DNA of 64,000 bases from Taxawa tesnikishii (nom. ined.) (taxonomy: Eukaryota > Ascomycota > Dothideomycetes > Dothideales): assembly GCA_030247885.1 (NCBI GenBank), contig JAPDRO010000008.1:1178001-1242000 (forward strand). Reading direction: 5' to 3'. Below the pieces are notes generated by a model, which did not search any database, was not told where the DNA came from, and was given only the letters and a program-made list of their open reading frames with translations. Shown here in pieces: positions 1 to 13,992 of the stretch (its first letter is position 1; each line of letters opens with the position of its first letter). The translations under genes and the position numbers were made by a program.

Positions 1-1412
1 ACGTTCTTGGAACGTCCAGGCGCGATCGGCTAGGTAGTTGATGGATTCAGGCAGATCCTCTTGTACGTAGACACTCTTGCTCGTCTCGGACTGGTCATAC
101 GGAAGACAACATTGCCGCTTCTCCCACCGCCTGAATAGCCCTCCGTGGACTGATTCGGAGGCTGCTGCGGCTATTGTCATCGTAGCATTGCCGTAGACCT
201 GGTCCATGAGGCCTCCCTCTCGTTGAAAGTCAAGTCCTAAGTCGTCCTGTATAATGCATAGGGCGTCAACCCAGAGGAATGGGATCGCCAGAGATCTAGC
301 GGTCTGAATGGCCTCTACAATCGTCCTCGGAAGAGATGACAAGGCGAAGGTGGCTCGTCCGGCTGCTAATGCATCTTTGCGGAGGAAGTTTTCTTGAGGT
401 CCTCCCCAGCAGTAACTGAGCGCAGCGTAATAACTCTTAGTACCAGGCTTGGGAGTAATTACTGATATCGTATCACCAGTGCGGTGCAGGTCCAGAACTC
501 GGGTCGGTAACTCTGGAGGTTCTGACAAGTGTTCAATGCATATCGGGTGGTCTTCTTTACAGCTGTGAAACCAGGACTCTACTAGGTTGAATGCAGCTGC
601 AGAACCAGTATCCTTTATGGGAGGTCGATAACTAACCTTTCCACCGGGAAGAGGGTCGCCTTTCTTCCGTTAGTCCTCTCATGCCTTCAAACTGTTCTCA
701 TGACCGGGGACTTGCCATCGCTCGTGGAACAATGAAACCAGAAGCGGTTCCCCCATTTGCAGTCAAAGAGCCTTCTTGTATATAGATATACATATGGTTG
801 ATCAGATGTCATGACTACATCGAATGCGAATAGGTCGTCACCGCGGAAGCGGTGAAGCGCCGGTTCAGCGATGATTGCTTCTTTGACCAGAGTGCAAAGA
901 TCGCAACCCGGTTGCGGCTTGCAAAAGAATAATCGTCCGTCATTGGCTCCCTGGAAGCTGATCTTGCTGCAATCTGAACAAAGACTTGAGGATGACGGTC
1001 GGTCTCCGGAGACTAGGTCTGCAGCACCTTCAACATCAACACGCTTCGATTCCTGCTGCACTGGCAACGTCTTATTGCACGAACAGGGAGGTACATCGTC
1101 CCAACCCGCATAATCACGTCCAAGACACTGTGTCACTGATTTCGTGCACGGTACCGAGACTTCTCCGCCGAACAACTCGTGATATTTCCCTTCTATCTCG
1201 GGATTGACCGCACAGCATACTTCGCATTCAGGCGGGTAACAACGACAAGTCTCATCGATAAAAGGGTAACCCCACTTTATGAGGTTTTTGAAGTCTCGCA
1301 TGGCAGAATCGCGGATCCAATGGTGTCTGGCATTCCCGCAGGACCATTCCCATGGGATGTTAGGCACTCCTAAATAGTCCGGTGCTGACGAGCTAAGACC
1401 TTTGAGGTCCAT
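1..1412 (-). CDS. HET-domain protein, truncated by the left window edge
   Basis: The 5' part (start codon at 1412) is a cysteine-rich region of about 240 residues with CxxC-like pairs (CSDCSK, CDLCTL), as often precedes fungal HET domains. Downstream, about 1-640 encodes the HET (heterokaryon incompatibility) domain itself: YAALSYCWGG, then WVDALCIIQDD, then RAWTFQER just before the window ends. HET proteins act in non-self recognition after hyphal fusion and trigger cell death. The two parts are not continuous in a single frame around 600-690, so either a short intron lies there or the gene is damaged. I cannot tell which. The 3' end is outside the window. The family assignment is secure; the exon structure and whether the gene is functional are not. 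Confidence 0.8.
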
Positions 1413-1814
1413 GCGAGCACAAACTAGATGGCCGTGCTTGAATGTGGGTTATGTGTTAACGGTATGGCTTTCTTCATGGTTGATGGAGATGGTAGGCTGC
1501 ATTGATTGACGGGCGTCAGCGCCAGCGGCTGCGGCTGTACTTTCCTCATCTGTTCATTCTAGAAAGTTGTACCGATAGCAACCTCACTACCCTCAATGCA
1601 CCACACCAGACCTACATAGTCTAGGACACATGCAGATCCAATGGCTTTGACCCTTTGCCCAATGGAACGTGGCCGATTTGAGACCTGGGTGTATGTGTAC
1701 ATGATAGGTATCACTGGCCCTAAGATGATGCAGGTGTAACTGCATGCAACAAGTGGGTATACGTTACAAATCATATATCAATCGACTTTTCTGTCTCCCT
1801 TCCCCATCAACTCT
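1413..1814. other. Intergenic, divergent promoter region
   Basis: About 400 bases between the HET gene (-) and the oxidoreductase gene (+). No open frame resembling a protein and no RNA gene was seen. It should hold both promoters. Confidence 0.5.
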
Positions 1815-2935
1815 ATGTCTTCCATGGCTGCTCCGACCTCTGCACCTCGCCTCCTCCGCGTCGGCGTCCTGGGCATCGGCCGCATAGGCCGTCAGCAGGC
1901 CCTCAACTGTCTCCGCGCCTTCTCCCAACTCAAACTCATCTGCGCCTGTTCTCCGACCCCAGACGACATCCAATGGGCTTCAACTCACCTCGCACCCTAC
2001 GGTGTGGCCACCTACACAAGCGCAGCCGAGATGGTCTCTCACCCCGACCTCGAAGCCGTCATCATCGCCTCGACAACAAAGCTGCACGCAGAACACATCC
2101 GCCTCTGTCTCTCCCGCGGACTGCACGTACTATGCGAGAAACCCCTCGCCATGAACAGCACCGAGGCGCGCTCGATCGTGGAACTGGCAGCTAAGCACCC
2201 GGAATGCAGCATCATGACCGCGTATTCGCGGCGCTTTGATACGAGCTACCAGCGCGCCCTTGCAGCTGTCCAGGAAGGCAAAGTAGGAATGCCAGTCGTC
2301 ATAAGGTCGCAGACGTGCGATATGTACGATCGGAGCCCCTTTTACATGCGCTACGTGATGGCGAATCCCGGTATCTTCATCGACACGACTATCCACGATG
2401 TAGATCTCACGCTCTCTTTCTTCGGAGCTGATGCACGTCCGGCGAAGGTCTGGGCCACGGGGACCGTGACTCTGCATCCCGAGCTTGAGGAGATCAATGA
2501 TTTTGACAATGCGGTGGGCGTCGTGGAATGGTATCCCGACCAGACGAAAGGAGTGCCGAAGCGGATCAGCTATTTCTACGTGAGTAGGACCATGAAGCAT
2601 GGGTTTGACAACAGCACGGAAATCATCGGGACCAACGGGTCGTTGAAGATCAACCTCACGCCCCGCAAGGACCAGGTTGAGGTTGCTGACGAGGGGGAAT
2701 ACGACATGACGTGATGGACGATTTCTACGGTAGGTACGAGTATGCGTTTGTCGAGGAGCTGCGAGTGTGGGCGGGCTGTGTGTTGGGTGGGAAGAAGATG
2801 CCTTACGAATTGGCAACGGCGGTCAAGGGAATGGAGATCTGTGAGGCGTTGCAGGAAAGCTTGCGGACGGGCAGAGTCGTCGAGTTCGACGCAGATGGAC
2901 GGAAACGCGGAGCGGATATGAAAGCGAAGATTTAA
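1815..2935 (+). CDS. Gfo/Idh/MocA oxidoreductase, inositol 2-dehydrogenase-like
   Basis: NAD(P)-dependent sugar or inositol dehydrogenase of the cytosol. The N-terminal Rossmann fold shows VGVLGIGRIG at about residues 16-25, and the family motif with the conserved lysine reads CEKPLAM at about 107-113. The second, beta-sheet domain includes DTTIHDVDLTL. The first frame stops at 2712-2714 (299 residues), but family-typical sequence continues in another frame (GGIRHDVMDDFYGRYEYAF, to the stop at 2933-2935). The two frames meet at a run of five G at 2693-2697; six G would keep one frame, giving about 373 residues, the usual family length. No plausible intron fits, because coding sequence runs through the junction. 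The shift is either a one-base assembly deletion or a real truncation. Exact substrate is unknown. Confidence 0.85.
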
Positions 2936-3527
2936 CTATAAGCGGCACCCATAGCCTTGCCACCCTGCACAAGGCAAGCATCCGCAACGCCCAGCTGCTT
3001 TCCCATTCTATATGATGTAGAAATCGCGTTTTACAGACCGTACTTCTTCGCTCGGGAAGGGTGGTCAAAGAATCGAACCGCATTGGCAGCAGAGGGACAT
3101 CGCTCTTCAATGTATATCTTGTATACGAGAACAAATATACAGTCGAGTGGTGACCGTCTCTGCCCAAGAACACGTCAATCGAAAGCACTAACTAAGGCAG
3201 TAAAAAATAGCGCGATCCCACTTACATTGCGCCCAATGGAACGGTCACATATATTACTACCTCATTGCGAACAGCGCACTATCATAATGCAAGGTATGCA
3301 AAGGTCAACCATCAACAAAAGAAACATTCGGTTCGATCTGCACTCCTGGAGAGACCAACAGACTAACAGGGCAGCGACTGTGAATAGCCGTTGAGGAACA
3401 AGTAAGGGTTAGTAGTCACACACGCAAGAAACAATCAAACATCTGAACCTGAAGATTCGTAAGTCGTCATGTATACCGAAAGAGATCTATGCCACCATCT
3501 ATGCAAAAAGAAAAAGTAATTTGCCCT
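2936..3527. other. Intergenic, convergent 3' region
   Basis: Lies between the 3' ends of the oxidoreductase (+) and RTA1 (-) genes. Nothing recognisable apart from expected 3' untranslated sequence. Confidence 0.5.
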
Positions 3528-4605
3528 CTACATCTCCCCTACCTGCCTCATAACAGGTGTCTCGCCCTCACTTCCATCCGTCTCGGCCACCTTCTCATTC
3601 GGAGCACCCTGCGCATTGGCCCTCTTCCGAAGCCGAACGCCTTCCTGACCGTGTCTCCCTCACGGAAGCAGAAACCGGGGTGGAAGAGGTTGAGGGCCAG
3701 GACGGCAGCGCTGACAATAGCGCCCTCGAGACCGATGAAGTACTTTTGCGTCTTGATCAGGTGGCCGTTCCAGCCCTCGCTGAGCTCGGCAACACGGTAG
3801 ACGGAACGGGTGAAGATGCAGATGGTGGCGAAGGAGAGGGCGATGAGGAAGCCGCGGAAGCGCTTTGAGCGGCGGAGTGCATCGTGCGATTGATCAAAGG
3901 CACTGTCGGCGCCGAGTCGCTTGTAGCGTGTCATGGTGCGGTATGCGAAGTCGGCAGCCAGGCACATGAAGATGAGGAGGGTGAGGACTTGGAAGGCCAG
4001 TCCGGCAACCATGATATTGTCGCCGACGTCTGGGTTCTTGTTCTGGTGGCTTGCGGCACTGGCGATTCCACCGCCGGCGGCTTGGAGGAGGAGAGAGATG
4101 ACGTCGCAGGGGATGAAGATGCGCGGGTAGGACTTTGCCTTGATGCGGGAGTTTTCGACGCCGAAGGTCAGGACGATGCGTGCGAGTGTGAGGTAGATAC
4201 CCGCAGCGAGGAAGGCAGGAGCGATGGTGAGACAGACGATCTGGATCAGGAAGCCGTTCTGTGATATCACTGTCAGATGATACTGTGTGACATACCCTCG
4301 CCTATCGAATAACTTACCTCTGAGAATGGGTTGTACCAGCTCATGACCCGCCCAATGTATCCAATGATTTCTAGTATGCACCCGCTAACCATGGCAATTG
4401 TGAACCCGAGGAATCGCTTGCTGAAGATACTTTGAACGATGAAGAGGGCGAGCGAGAGCGAGAAGAGGCCCAGGAAGAGGCCATTTGCGGCCAAGGAAGG
4501 TAGGTAGGACCAGTATGAGAGATCCATCGGGCATGTGTCCTTGGTACATTGTGAGCGGAAGTCGTGGACGCTCTGATACGAGCGCTGGAACAGAATGGAC
4601 GCCAT
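3528..4605 (-). CDS. RTA1-family seven-helix membrane protein
   Basis: Fungal RTA1/RTM1/RSB1 family: integral membrane proteins linked to lipid translocation and resistance to toxic lipids or drugs. Exon 1 (4605 or 4668 down to 4318) encodes DFRSQCTKDTC, then YLPSLAANGLFLGLFSLSL and FTIAMVSGCILEIIGYIGRV, the typical first helices. An intron follows at 4259-4317 (GTAAGT...CACAG). Exon 2 carries the remaining helices, including PCDVISLLLQAAGGG, the family hallmark. The frame in use runs to 3548, but the expected polar tail (RKRANAQGAPNEKVAETDG, ending at 3528-3530) is in another frame. The shift lies within about 3590-3665, for example at CCC 3657-3659 or near 3637. The start is uncertain: the ATG at 4605 is more likely than the one at 4668. 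Confidence 0.85.
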
Positions 4606-5588
4606 GACGGCGGTATATAAAGCCTCGCTGTGTAGAAGTACCGGCCGTTGGTGGGCGAGAAGGGACACAAAGAGTGAACTGGGTTGTTCTTGTTGTCCTG
4701 TAAAGACTGTCGTGAAACGGGCGGCGGTCCACGACTCAGGCAGAGACTCGACGGAGAAAAGACGGACAACAGGAAGGCAGGCGACGGAGATTATATTGAG
4801 CGCAGTAAAAGATGGGTCCTCGCCTTCCCATCGTCAGGTCCACGAACAGATCCTCCATCATCGCTTAACGATGCAATGCAATAGATTCGTTCTTGGCTTC
4901 TTGCCATTTTCCATGCGGAACCGCGGCATTCACTGGGCATCTGCTCTAAGCGAGGCCGAATGCGGAAACGCGTTGGTGCCAAGATGTTGCCTCGATCCGA
5001 CGTCTGCGCTTGTCATTGGCTGGCATACTTGACACCTCGTGGCGCGGCCGATCCAAACAATAGGTCATCCGGGAGACTGTACATCCGACTCTCTGCCTGG
5101 ATCAGGAAACTCGTGCGAGCTGCGGCTATTCCGCTCTGCTGCTGTATACAACGAGGCCGTCATACTATTGTGTTGGAACCGGCTCAATTCAAAGATCCAA
5201 CACTTGCCTGCTATACATGACTTCCGGCGCTTGCATCTTAACCGTTCGTACTGACCGGACGTCAAGGTTCGAAAGCCCCATGAATCCCTGGTTCTGGTAA
5301 AAGACACGCAACAATAACACTGCATCCATCTCTGTACAGAAACATCTAGGTGAGACATGGTTTGCTTGTGTTCTCGATGCGAAATATGGAGGACTACGCA
5401 GTTCGTTTCGAGATAGTAGCAAGCCCGGCAAACCCTCAACAACGGCAATGGTGCTAGTGAGGATTCTACCTGTGGAAGTGGACGCTGCCGGATTGCGTTC
5501 GAAGGTCACCAAGGTACCTTGGGCCGGGTTTTTTGTCTTGCTAGATATTTGAGTATATATTAGTCATATGTAAATATTGATATTAACG
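4606..5588. other. Intergenic region upstream of RTA1 gene and tRNA
   Basis: About 1 kb holding the RTA1 promoter (-) and the AT-rich leader of the tRNA gene (about 5540-5588). Several small open frames exist, but none shows domain-like or conserved-looking sequence. Confidence 0.45.
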
Positions 5589-5677
5589 TCTCTCGTGGCG
5601 CAATTGGCTAGCGCGTTCGACTGTTATCTCACTGCAGTGCAATCGAGAGGTTGGTGGTTCGAGCCCACCCGAGAGAG
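5589..5677 (+). tRNA. tRNA-Asn (GTT) with a 15-nt intron
   Basis: Full cloverleaf is visible. The acceptor stem is TCTCTCG pairing with CGAGAGA (5670-5676), with discriminator G at 5677. A D-arm (GCGCAATTGGCTAGCGC) follows. The anticodon stem is TTCGA/TCGAG with loop CTGTTA-A, so the anticodon is GTT. The T-arm is GGTGG TTCGAGC CCACC. The 15-nt intron, 5627-5641, sits one base 3' of the anticodon, the canonical nuclear position. The mature length is 74 nt before CCA addition. It delivers asparagine. Confidence 0.93.
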
Positions 5678-6727
5678 ATGTACTTTGCTCCTAGGACACT
5701 CATCTGCTATCACAACGAGAACGGGGAGAGTGGCAGGCTTCGGAACAACCACCTCTTTGTTTGTGATTGACGAATTCATGGTTCGACCCGAGAGACGAGT
5801 TTGGTACTCAGGCATTACACCACAGAGAAGCAATCAGTGTAGGATTCCGAGGCCCCGAAGCCTTCCGTTTTCGGGTTTGGTAGAGGCGGGCCTGGCGCCG
5901 GTGATTGATGGACTTTTCATTGACTGCAAGGACGAAAGACTCGTGACTTCTGGGCTTTGCGACGACGATCAGTGACATCGTCAGGGACGGAGCATCCGAG
6001 GCCGGCAAGACTTGGAAGAGTAATCTGGCGTGCGATCAAGCTGTGTGATAGGATTGATCTTGTCTGCGCACAGCAGGAACTCTCCATCGCAGATTCACAC
6101 TGTGCTGGCAAGGCAGATGTCTCGAAAGGTTTGTAGTGTAGCAATACATATGTGTGTAGACTACTCAGAAGAGACGAACTGAAAGCGTAATATAGAAAGA
6201 AGGCATATACGTGTTCAGTCTCCTGTTTTGAGAGAAGTCATTCCATCCCATAAGCAGGTTGCAGCGTGGGCTCTCAAGACACGAAACGATTGACTGGGTC
6301 CTCGCCATCTGAAGCAGGGCAACCACAGCAGACGATGCTGGAGAGCGAACAAGATAGGTATAGACTCGTGCATGCGTAGTGAGGATTGCATGCGATTTCT
6401 AATACGCTCTAGGGGCAGGCATTGGTAGCTGAGCATCTGGTCGTGAAATGCTCATACCACGGTTACCATGTGATGTAGAAGACATACACGAACAAGTTGA
6501 CGTTATACGAAGTTGCCTGTGTTCGGGTGAGGGTTGAGCATTCGGACCCTGTCTTTTCGAGCTTCTTCACAATCGCCGCCGCGCGCTAAGCAAAAAGGCC
6601 CGTGCCACCCGCAGTAGGAATTCTTCTCACTGTGGTTAAAAAGTTCGCGGACCGGCTTCTCATCCACAATCCCCCATCCTCACCTTCTTTTCCTTAATCC
6701 TTTATACCCCATACCACTCACATCACC
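5678..6727. other. Intergenic region upstream of SSB
   Basis: About 1 kb with no convincing coding sequence. The last 70 bases before the SSB start are pyrimidine-rich, as in highly expressed fungal genes. Confidence 0.5.
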
Positions 6728-9260
<2,533 letters not shown>

Positions 9261-9828
9261 ACTGGGAATGGCTTGTGGGGTAAGAGGATGGAATGGGGCG
9301 GGGCATGAGGCGTTAACGAACTTTGTGCTTTTCTTCATTAGACTGGTAAAAGAACGGGAGCCCAAAAGCAAGTGTGGGTTTCTTTCTTCTGCAATGTTGT
9401 TTCATCTGGGTGCTGCTGTGCGTGGTCTGTCATCAAGCGGGCATCTAGGTAGTCTAGTCAGTTCGGTGTTGCTGGCTTTGATGTGTATACATGAAAATGC
9501 ATTCCAAGTCAACCTTCTATAATTGCCTTCTCCTTTACGTAGGTATTGTGAACGCGAATGTGCTATATGTGCCAATTTGTAGGTTAAGCCGGGACAAGCA
9601 TTAGGAGGCTCTGCTGCCCTTTTTCACATGTCAGTTTGATTGGACCCTGCGGAAGTTTTGTTTTCTTTGTTCCTGGGATAGCATCATTGACCGTCCTGGA
9701 TAGATTGCAAGAACTAATTGCATCTGCAGCAGGAGTCTCGGACATGCGTTCTGTCGCTTTAGCCGTGTGACGCCTTTCCGATGCCCACAGAACCCATTCT
9801 ACCCTTGGCAAATAATTCGGTGCCCGCA
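9261..9828. other. Intergenic region
   Basis: SSB 3' untranslated region followed by the promoter of the phosphotransferase gene. No other feature seen. Confidence 0.5.
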
Positions 9829-11504
9829 ATGAAGAAGAGTATGCGTCCCTACCGTGTTTCAAACCGAATCTCCTGCACAACTCGCAGGGACTTCCATGCC
9901 GACTAGAGGTTCCTTGCTAACGCTGCGCCAGGCACTGCTACCCATGAATCTGTCTCTGAGGAGGCTCTTGTCCAGCTCAAATCCTACAAATACTCCTCTG
10001 TCGACAAGTCTTTCATCTCTCGGTATATCCTGAAACACTACGTACGCGTCTCCCGTGTCGGTTTGATTGTGTGGGAGCAATGAAGATGAAGAGGAGGAAA
10101 GAATGAAACACAGAGGGCAGGGATGTCTGGGCCTGGCTCTGACAGGTTGAACAGTGGAATGCATTCGTTGAACTCCTCCCGCTGTGGCTCGCGCCAAACC
10201 TCGTCACTCTACTGGGATTCTTCTTCATCCTGGGGAACGTACTGTTGCTGGAATTGGTTGATCCGCAATTGACTGGACCGGTATGGTTGTATATCCGGAC
10301 GCGATCTAAAAACACTCGAGGCTCACATGTATCGGAGCAATAGGCGCCCTCATGGCTCTACTACAGCTTTGCCTTTGGCATCTGGATGTGAGAGGGTCAC
10401 ACCCTGGCGCTTTCATTTGGTTCTAACGATATGCTAGGTATTCGACCATGGACAACGTGGACGGAAAGCAAGCACGCCGGACAGGTACTTCGTCTCCTCT
10501 GGGTGAACTATTCGAGTACGTTTCTTATTACGACACCATTCATTTATGTTGTGAACCAACATTGACCTGTTAGCCACGGCATTGATTCCCTGAACTGCAC
10601 CCTCGCATCCCTCCTGGAGACCTCCGCTATGGCACTAGGTCCAACCCGCCTCGGCGCTTTCACAGCTCTCATCCCGGTCCTTCCCATGTTCTTCTCGACC
10701 TGGGAGACCTACCACACACACACGCTGTACCTGGGCTACTTCAACGGTCCGACGGAAGGCCTAATCATCGCCTGCTCCATCATGATCCTCTCCGGTTACT
10801 ACGGGCCCGAAATCTGGTCCACTCCTTTACACAAATACGTTGGCTTCCAAGTCCAACTCGGTGAGGCTAGCGTACGAGAATACTGGGTCGCGATTTTGCT
10901 CGGATCCTTCTTCACCGCGCACCTGCCGGCTTGCGTCGTTAACGTGGCGCGCGCGAGAAGAGAGAAGAACCTGCCTCTGGCGCCTGTCTTCGCAGAATGG
11001 ACGCCTATGATCGTTTTCGTTGGCGCATTGACGGCATGGCTCGGTTCGCCGAATACGTACCTGCTCAAGGACAACCATCTTTGTTTGCTATGCCTCACGC
11101 TGTCGTTCGTCTTTGGCCGCATGACGACCAAGATCATCCTGGCGCACCTGACGCGGCAGCCCTTCCCGTATTGGACAATGATGCTGGCACCGCTGGTCGG
11201 CGGTGCCGTTCTCGCCAACCTCCACATCTTTGGCCTTGCACCCGTCAGCGCGAGCACGGAGTTGTGGTACCTGCGCGCTTACTTCGTCTACGCGCTCGTC
11301 GTCTACTTCCGCTGGGCGATCATCGTCATCAACGCCATCTGTGGCTACTTGGGCATCAACTGCCTCACGATCCCGGAGGAGAAGTGGAGCGAGTTGAAGA
11401 GAGAGAAGGAGATGAATGGGGATGCGAGGATGGAGGGCAGTAAGGTTGGCATGGGGGAGTTGAAGGTCAAGAAAGATGTTGGAAATGGGAGAAAGATTGC
11501 TTGA
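9829..11504 (+). CDS. CDP-alcohol phosphotransferase (choline/ethanolaminephosphotransferase)
   Basis: Endoplasmic reticulum enzyme of the Kennedy pathway that moves phosphocholine or phosphoethanolamine from the CDP-alcohol onto diacylglycerol. Exons: 9829-9853 (least certain), 9932-10041, 10155-10280, 10344-10387, 10438-10515 and 10574-11504, for about 437 residues. The N-terminal part reads [19 protein letters not shown] then [19 protein letters not shown]. The catalytic CDP-OH-P motif DGx2ARx8Gx3Dx3D is intact as [23 protein letters not shown] across the exon 5/6 junction. Multiple membrane helices follow ([34 protein letters not shown] and others), and the tail is charged. The sequence alone does not separate CPT1 from EPT1 specificity. 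Confidence 0.93.
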
Positions 11505-11961
11505 GAAGCCGGATGCAATCGATGAGTCGGATAGAGGGATAGAAGGATTTGAGATGGCGGTTATGAAGTGACGATTCAACATGACTAGAGTGATGGGGCT
11601 ACAAGGCCTTGATGGGGTTGGGATAGATGCTTCAACAAAGAGGTACGCTGCGAGGTAGTAGGTTTCTGCGGGGAGGTTAGAAGGTAAAGTCGCATTGTGG
11701 AGAGCATACCAGAGCAAGAACGGCGTTGGATGAGATCCCTTGTGCCATTCGTCTGCATAATACATATCCCGCCTCCTGCGCGGCCACATTCGAAACTTGT
11801 CTTGAATCCTCAAAATGCTCAGAGCAACTCAGCAGGTTTCAGTGCCGCAGTTCCGACACAGATACCCGAGCGCTTGCTGCTCTGCATGCAGTCATTACCA
11901 TCCTTCTATCCTTCAACAGCTAGCAGCAATACCATGCCACCTCTTACTCAACCCGCTTTCA
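11505..11961. other. Intergenic, convergent 3' region
   Basis: Lies between the phosphotransferase (+) and the small spliced gene (-). No feature seen. Confidence 0.45.
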
Positions 11962-12608
11962 CTATAGCGAGTCACTCCAATCGAGCCAGTATCCCGTTTC
12001 GACCAACATCAGGCAATCCATCTCTTGTTCTTCCCCTTCGCCAGTCCCGTCCTCGCTCAAGGGCTCGAAGACGGCGGCGTGGGCAAAGGTCTGCTCGCCT
12101 GAGAAGCGACAGGTGCAGCAGACTGGCTCGAGGTTGATGCGATCGGGCAGCTGGACGAAAGCGCAGCGGAAGTGCCGCCCAGCGCGATACTCTGCAAGAC
12201 TGCAGCGCCGAGCTCAATCAGCATGGCCGCGCCGCCGTGGCTGAAGTGACGGAGTTCCTCCATCTCGTCCTTCTTCAACCGCCTCTTAGTTGCGGCATTC
12301 TTGGTCATCTCCGTGGCGCAGACGTGGCCCTGGATTACTGAACCGCAGACACAGGTCCAGAAACGGAAGGATTGGGATCTGCAGGCACTTACATCAGCAG
12401 TTGTTACGAAGGCTTTGGGTGAGTGAGTCGGCAGTGTGTTCCAAAAGCCATGTGGCGGGTGAAGCGGCCCTCCAGTGGGGAAGTTGATCTAGCAATTGTC
12501 CGCCGAGTGCTCGCAAAGGTGTCGCAGAGAGCCATTCTGACAGGTAGCTATGCTAAGCCGACGGCCTGTTGAGAACACCGTGGTAGGAAGGTACATGGGG
12601 TATCGCAT
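11962..12608 (-). CDS. Hypothetical small spliced gene
   Basis: Not recognised. Three exons fit together in phase: 12393-12488, 12251-12329 and 11962-12191 (stop TAG at 11962-11964). Introns show GTAAGT...TCCAG (12330-12392) and GTCACT...TTGCAG (12192-12250). The predicted peptide includes NFPTGGPLHPPHGFWNTLP, then KNAATKRRLKKDEMEEL, then HFRCAFVQLPDRINLEPVCC and ends ETGYWLDWSDSL. Its composition looks coding, unlike the competing frames. A 30-nt first exon at 12579-12608 (start MRYPMYLPTT) would complete a 144-residue protein but is a guess. A longer single-frame reading from 12308 to 12057 also exists and may be a shadow. Function unknown. Confidence 0.4.
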
Positions 12609-12795
12609 TGCATTCTGGAGCCTGCATGTGCTAGGCTTGTGGTGATATGGGCATATAACAGAACGCCTAAACGCCGATCTCACCCTCCGTTCTGACAGGG
12701 CTGCAAGTTCAGTGCCATCGGTCTTTCATCCTTCTGTGACAATCCCAAAAAAGGACAAAGGGCATAGGAAAAGGCGATGGAACGGAACGCCCCGC

Positions 12796-13992
12796 TTACT
12801 GCATCTTGGCCTTGAGGTAGTCCTTGAACTCCTTAAACTCCTCCTCAGTCCAGGCGCGCGGGTTCGTTTCGTCTTCCTCCTGGATCGAGAAGCACTTCTT
12901 TCCCTTTCCGAACGTGAACATGGCGATGCCAGCCATCTTGTCGCCCTTGTGGTGGGCCATGGTGGCGAAGAAGCGGCTCGCGTCAGTGTAGAAGCTCTTG
13001 GCGACCTTGCCTGGAGTATTTTTGAGTCCGATACCGCGGGCAATGTGGACAGCTTGGAGATTTTTGGCCTCACTGAGCGCATTGAAGGCAGCGGTGGCGG
13101 AGGCTTTCTGGTACTGGCAGATTTCGACAGATGAGATCTGCTCGCGAGACTCCGGGCCAAGTCCGCTGAGGAATGCGAGCAGGGTCGTGCATGTCTCGAA
13201 ACTAAGAGTGAAGCTGAAAAGGACAGGGCGGGCTTCGTTCAAGATCTGGAAGATTCAGCTGATTGAATGATAGTCGAATGGGTAAGTTACAAACCTCTTT
13301 GTTGACACGGAAAAGACTGAGGCGCTCCTTGTCTTTATTGCTGTACTCCTTGGCTTGCACCCTTCCAAGGTTGCCGTTGATCGAGATCTTGCCTTCGATG
13401 TCGCCATCTGGAGCGAGGACAAGACGGTAAACATGGTTGCGGACGCTGAGCGGGAGCTTCGTGAATGGAAACGACTTGGCTGGCTTGATTAGAATCGCCT
13501 GGTGGCCTGCGTAGGGGCCCTCTTCCAGCAAGATCTGTTCTGAGCATCAGCATGATACAAGCATCACCTTGCTTGGCTGGTGTTTGGTTTGCGCTTACCG
13601 AGGTCACGAGGCTGAAGGGACGTGGAGCTTGCAACTTGAGTAGCTGATGGAAACCATTCTTCTTGGTCTGGGACGATGTCAGCCCTTCCTCAAGTGAGCT
13701 AGGGAGGCGTGTAGCTTACGATGGAGTTGGGATTCTCCTCCTCGTGAGAGACCTTGACTGGTGCAGCCTCGCCAACGTCGCTCTTCAACTCGAAGAACTC
13801 GGAGGTGACAGTCCTTGGCTTTCTAGGGGTCGCCTTCGGCTTGGGGGCCTCGGCCTTTCCTGGGCTCGGTTGGGGGTAGGTGGACGAGCTGCTTTCGAGG
13901 CGTTGCTCGCCTTTGGCTTCTGTGACACGATTAGCTGGAGATTGCGTCGAAGCATGCGACGGACGACTTACGGATGGAGTCTTGGGCGGCAT
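12796..13992 (-). CDS. Conserved-type hypothetical protein with an F-box/2EXR-like segment
   Basis: Four exons join in phase: 13720-13992, 13599-13661, 13295-13534 and 12796-13245, with canonical GT-AG introns of 49-64 nt, giving about 341 residues. The N-terminus (MPPKTPSVSRPSHAS) is low-complexity, with Pro, Ser and Lys. In the middle KSFPFTKLPLSVRNHVYRLVL resembles the opening of fungal F-box-like/2EXR domains (LPxxVRNxxYRLVL), which suggests a substrate-adaptor role, but this is an inference. The C-terminal half includes FETCTTLLAFLSGLGPESR and ends EFKEFKDYLKAKMQ. It shares its upstream region divergently with SDC1. No enzymatic motif is visible. Confidence 0.75.

Noticed and set aside
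2641-2760. Intron as an explanation for the oxidoreductase frame change
   Set aside because: Conserved coding sequence continues on both sides of the G run without a gap, and no donor/acceptor pair keeps it.
13930-13990. GTAAGT...CACAG intron near the start of the 12796-13992 gene
   Set aside because: Splice-like signals exist, but removing the 52 nt puts the downstream exons out of frame, while read-through keeps all four exons in phase.
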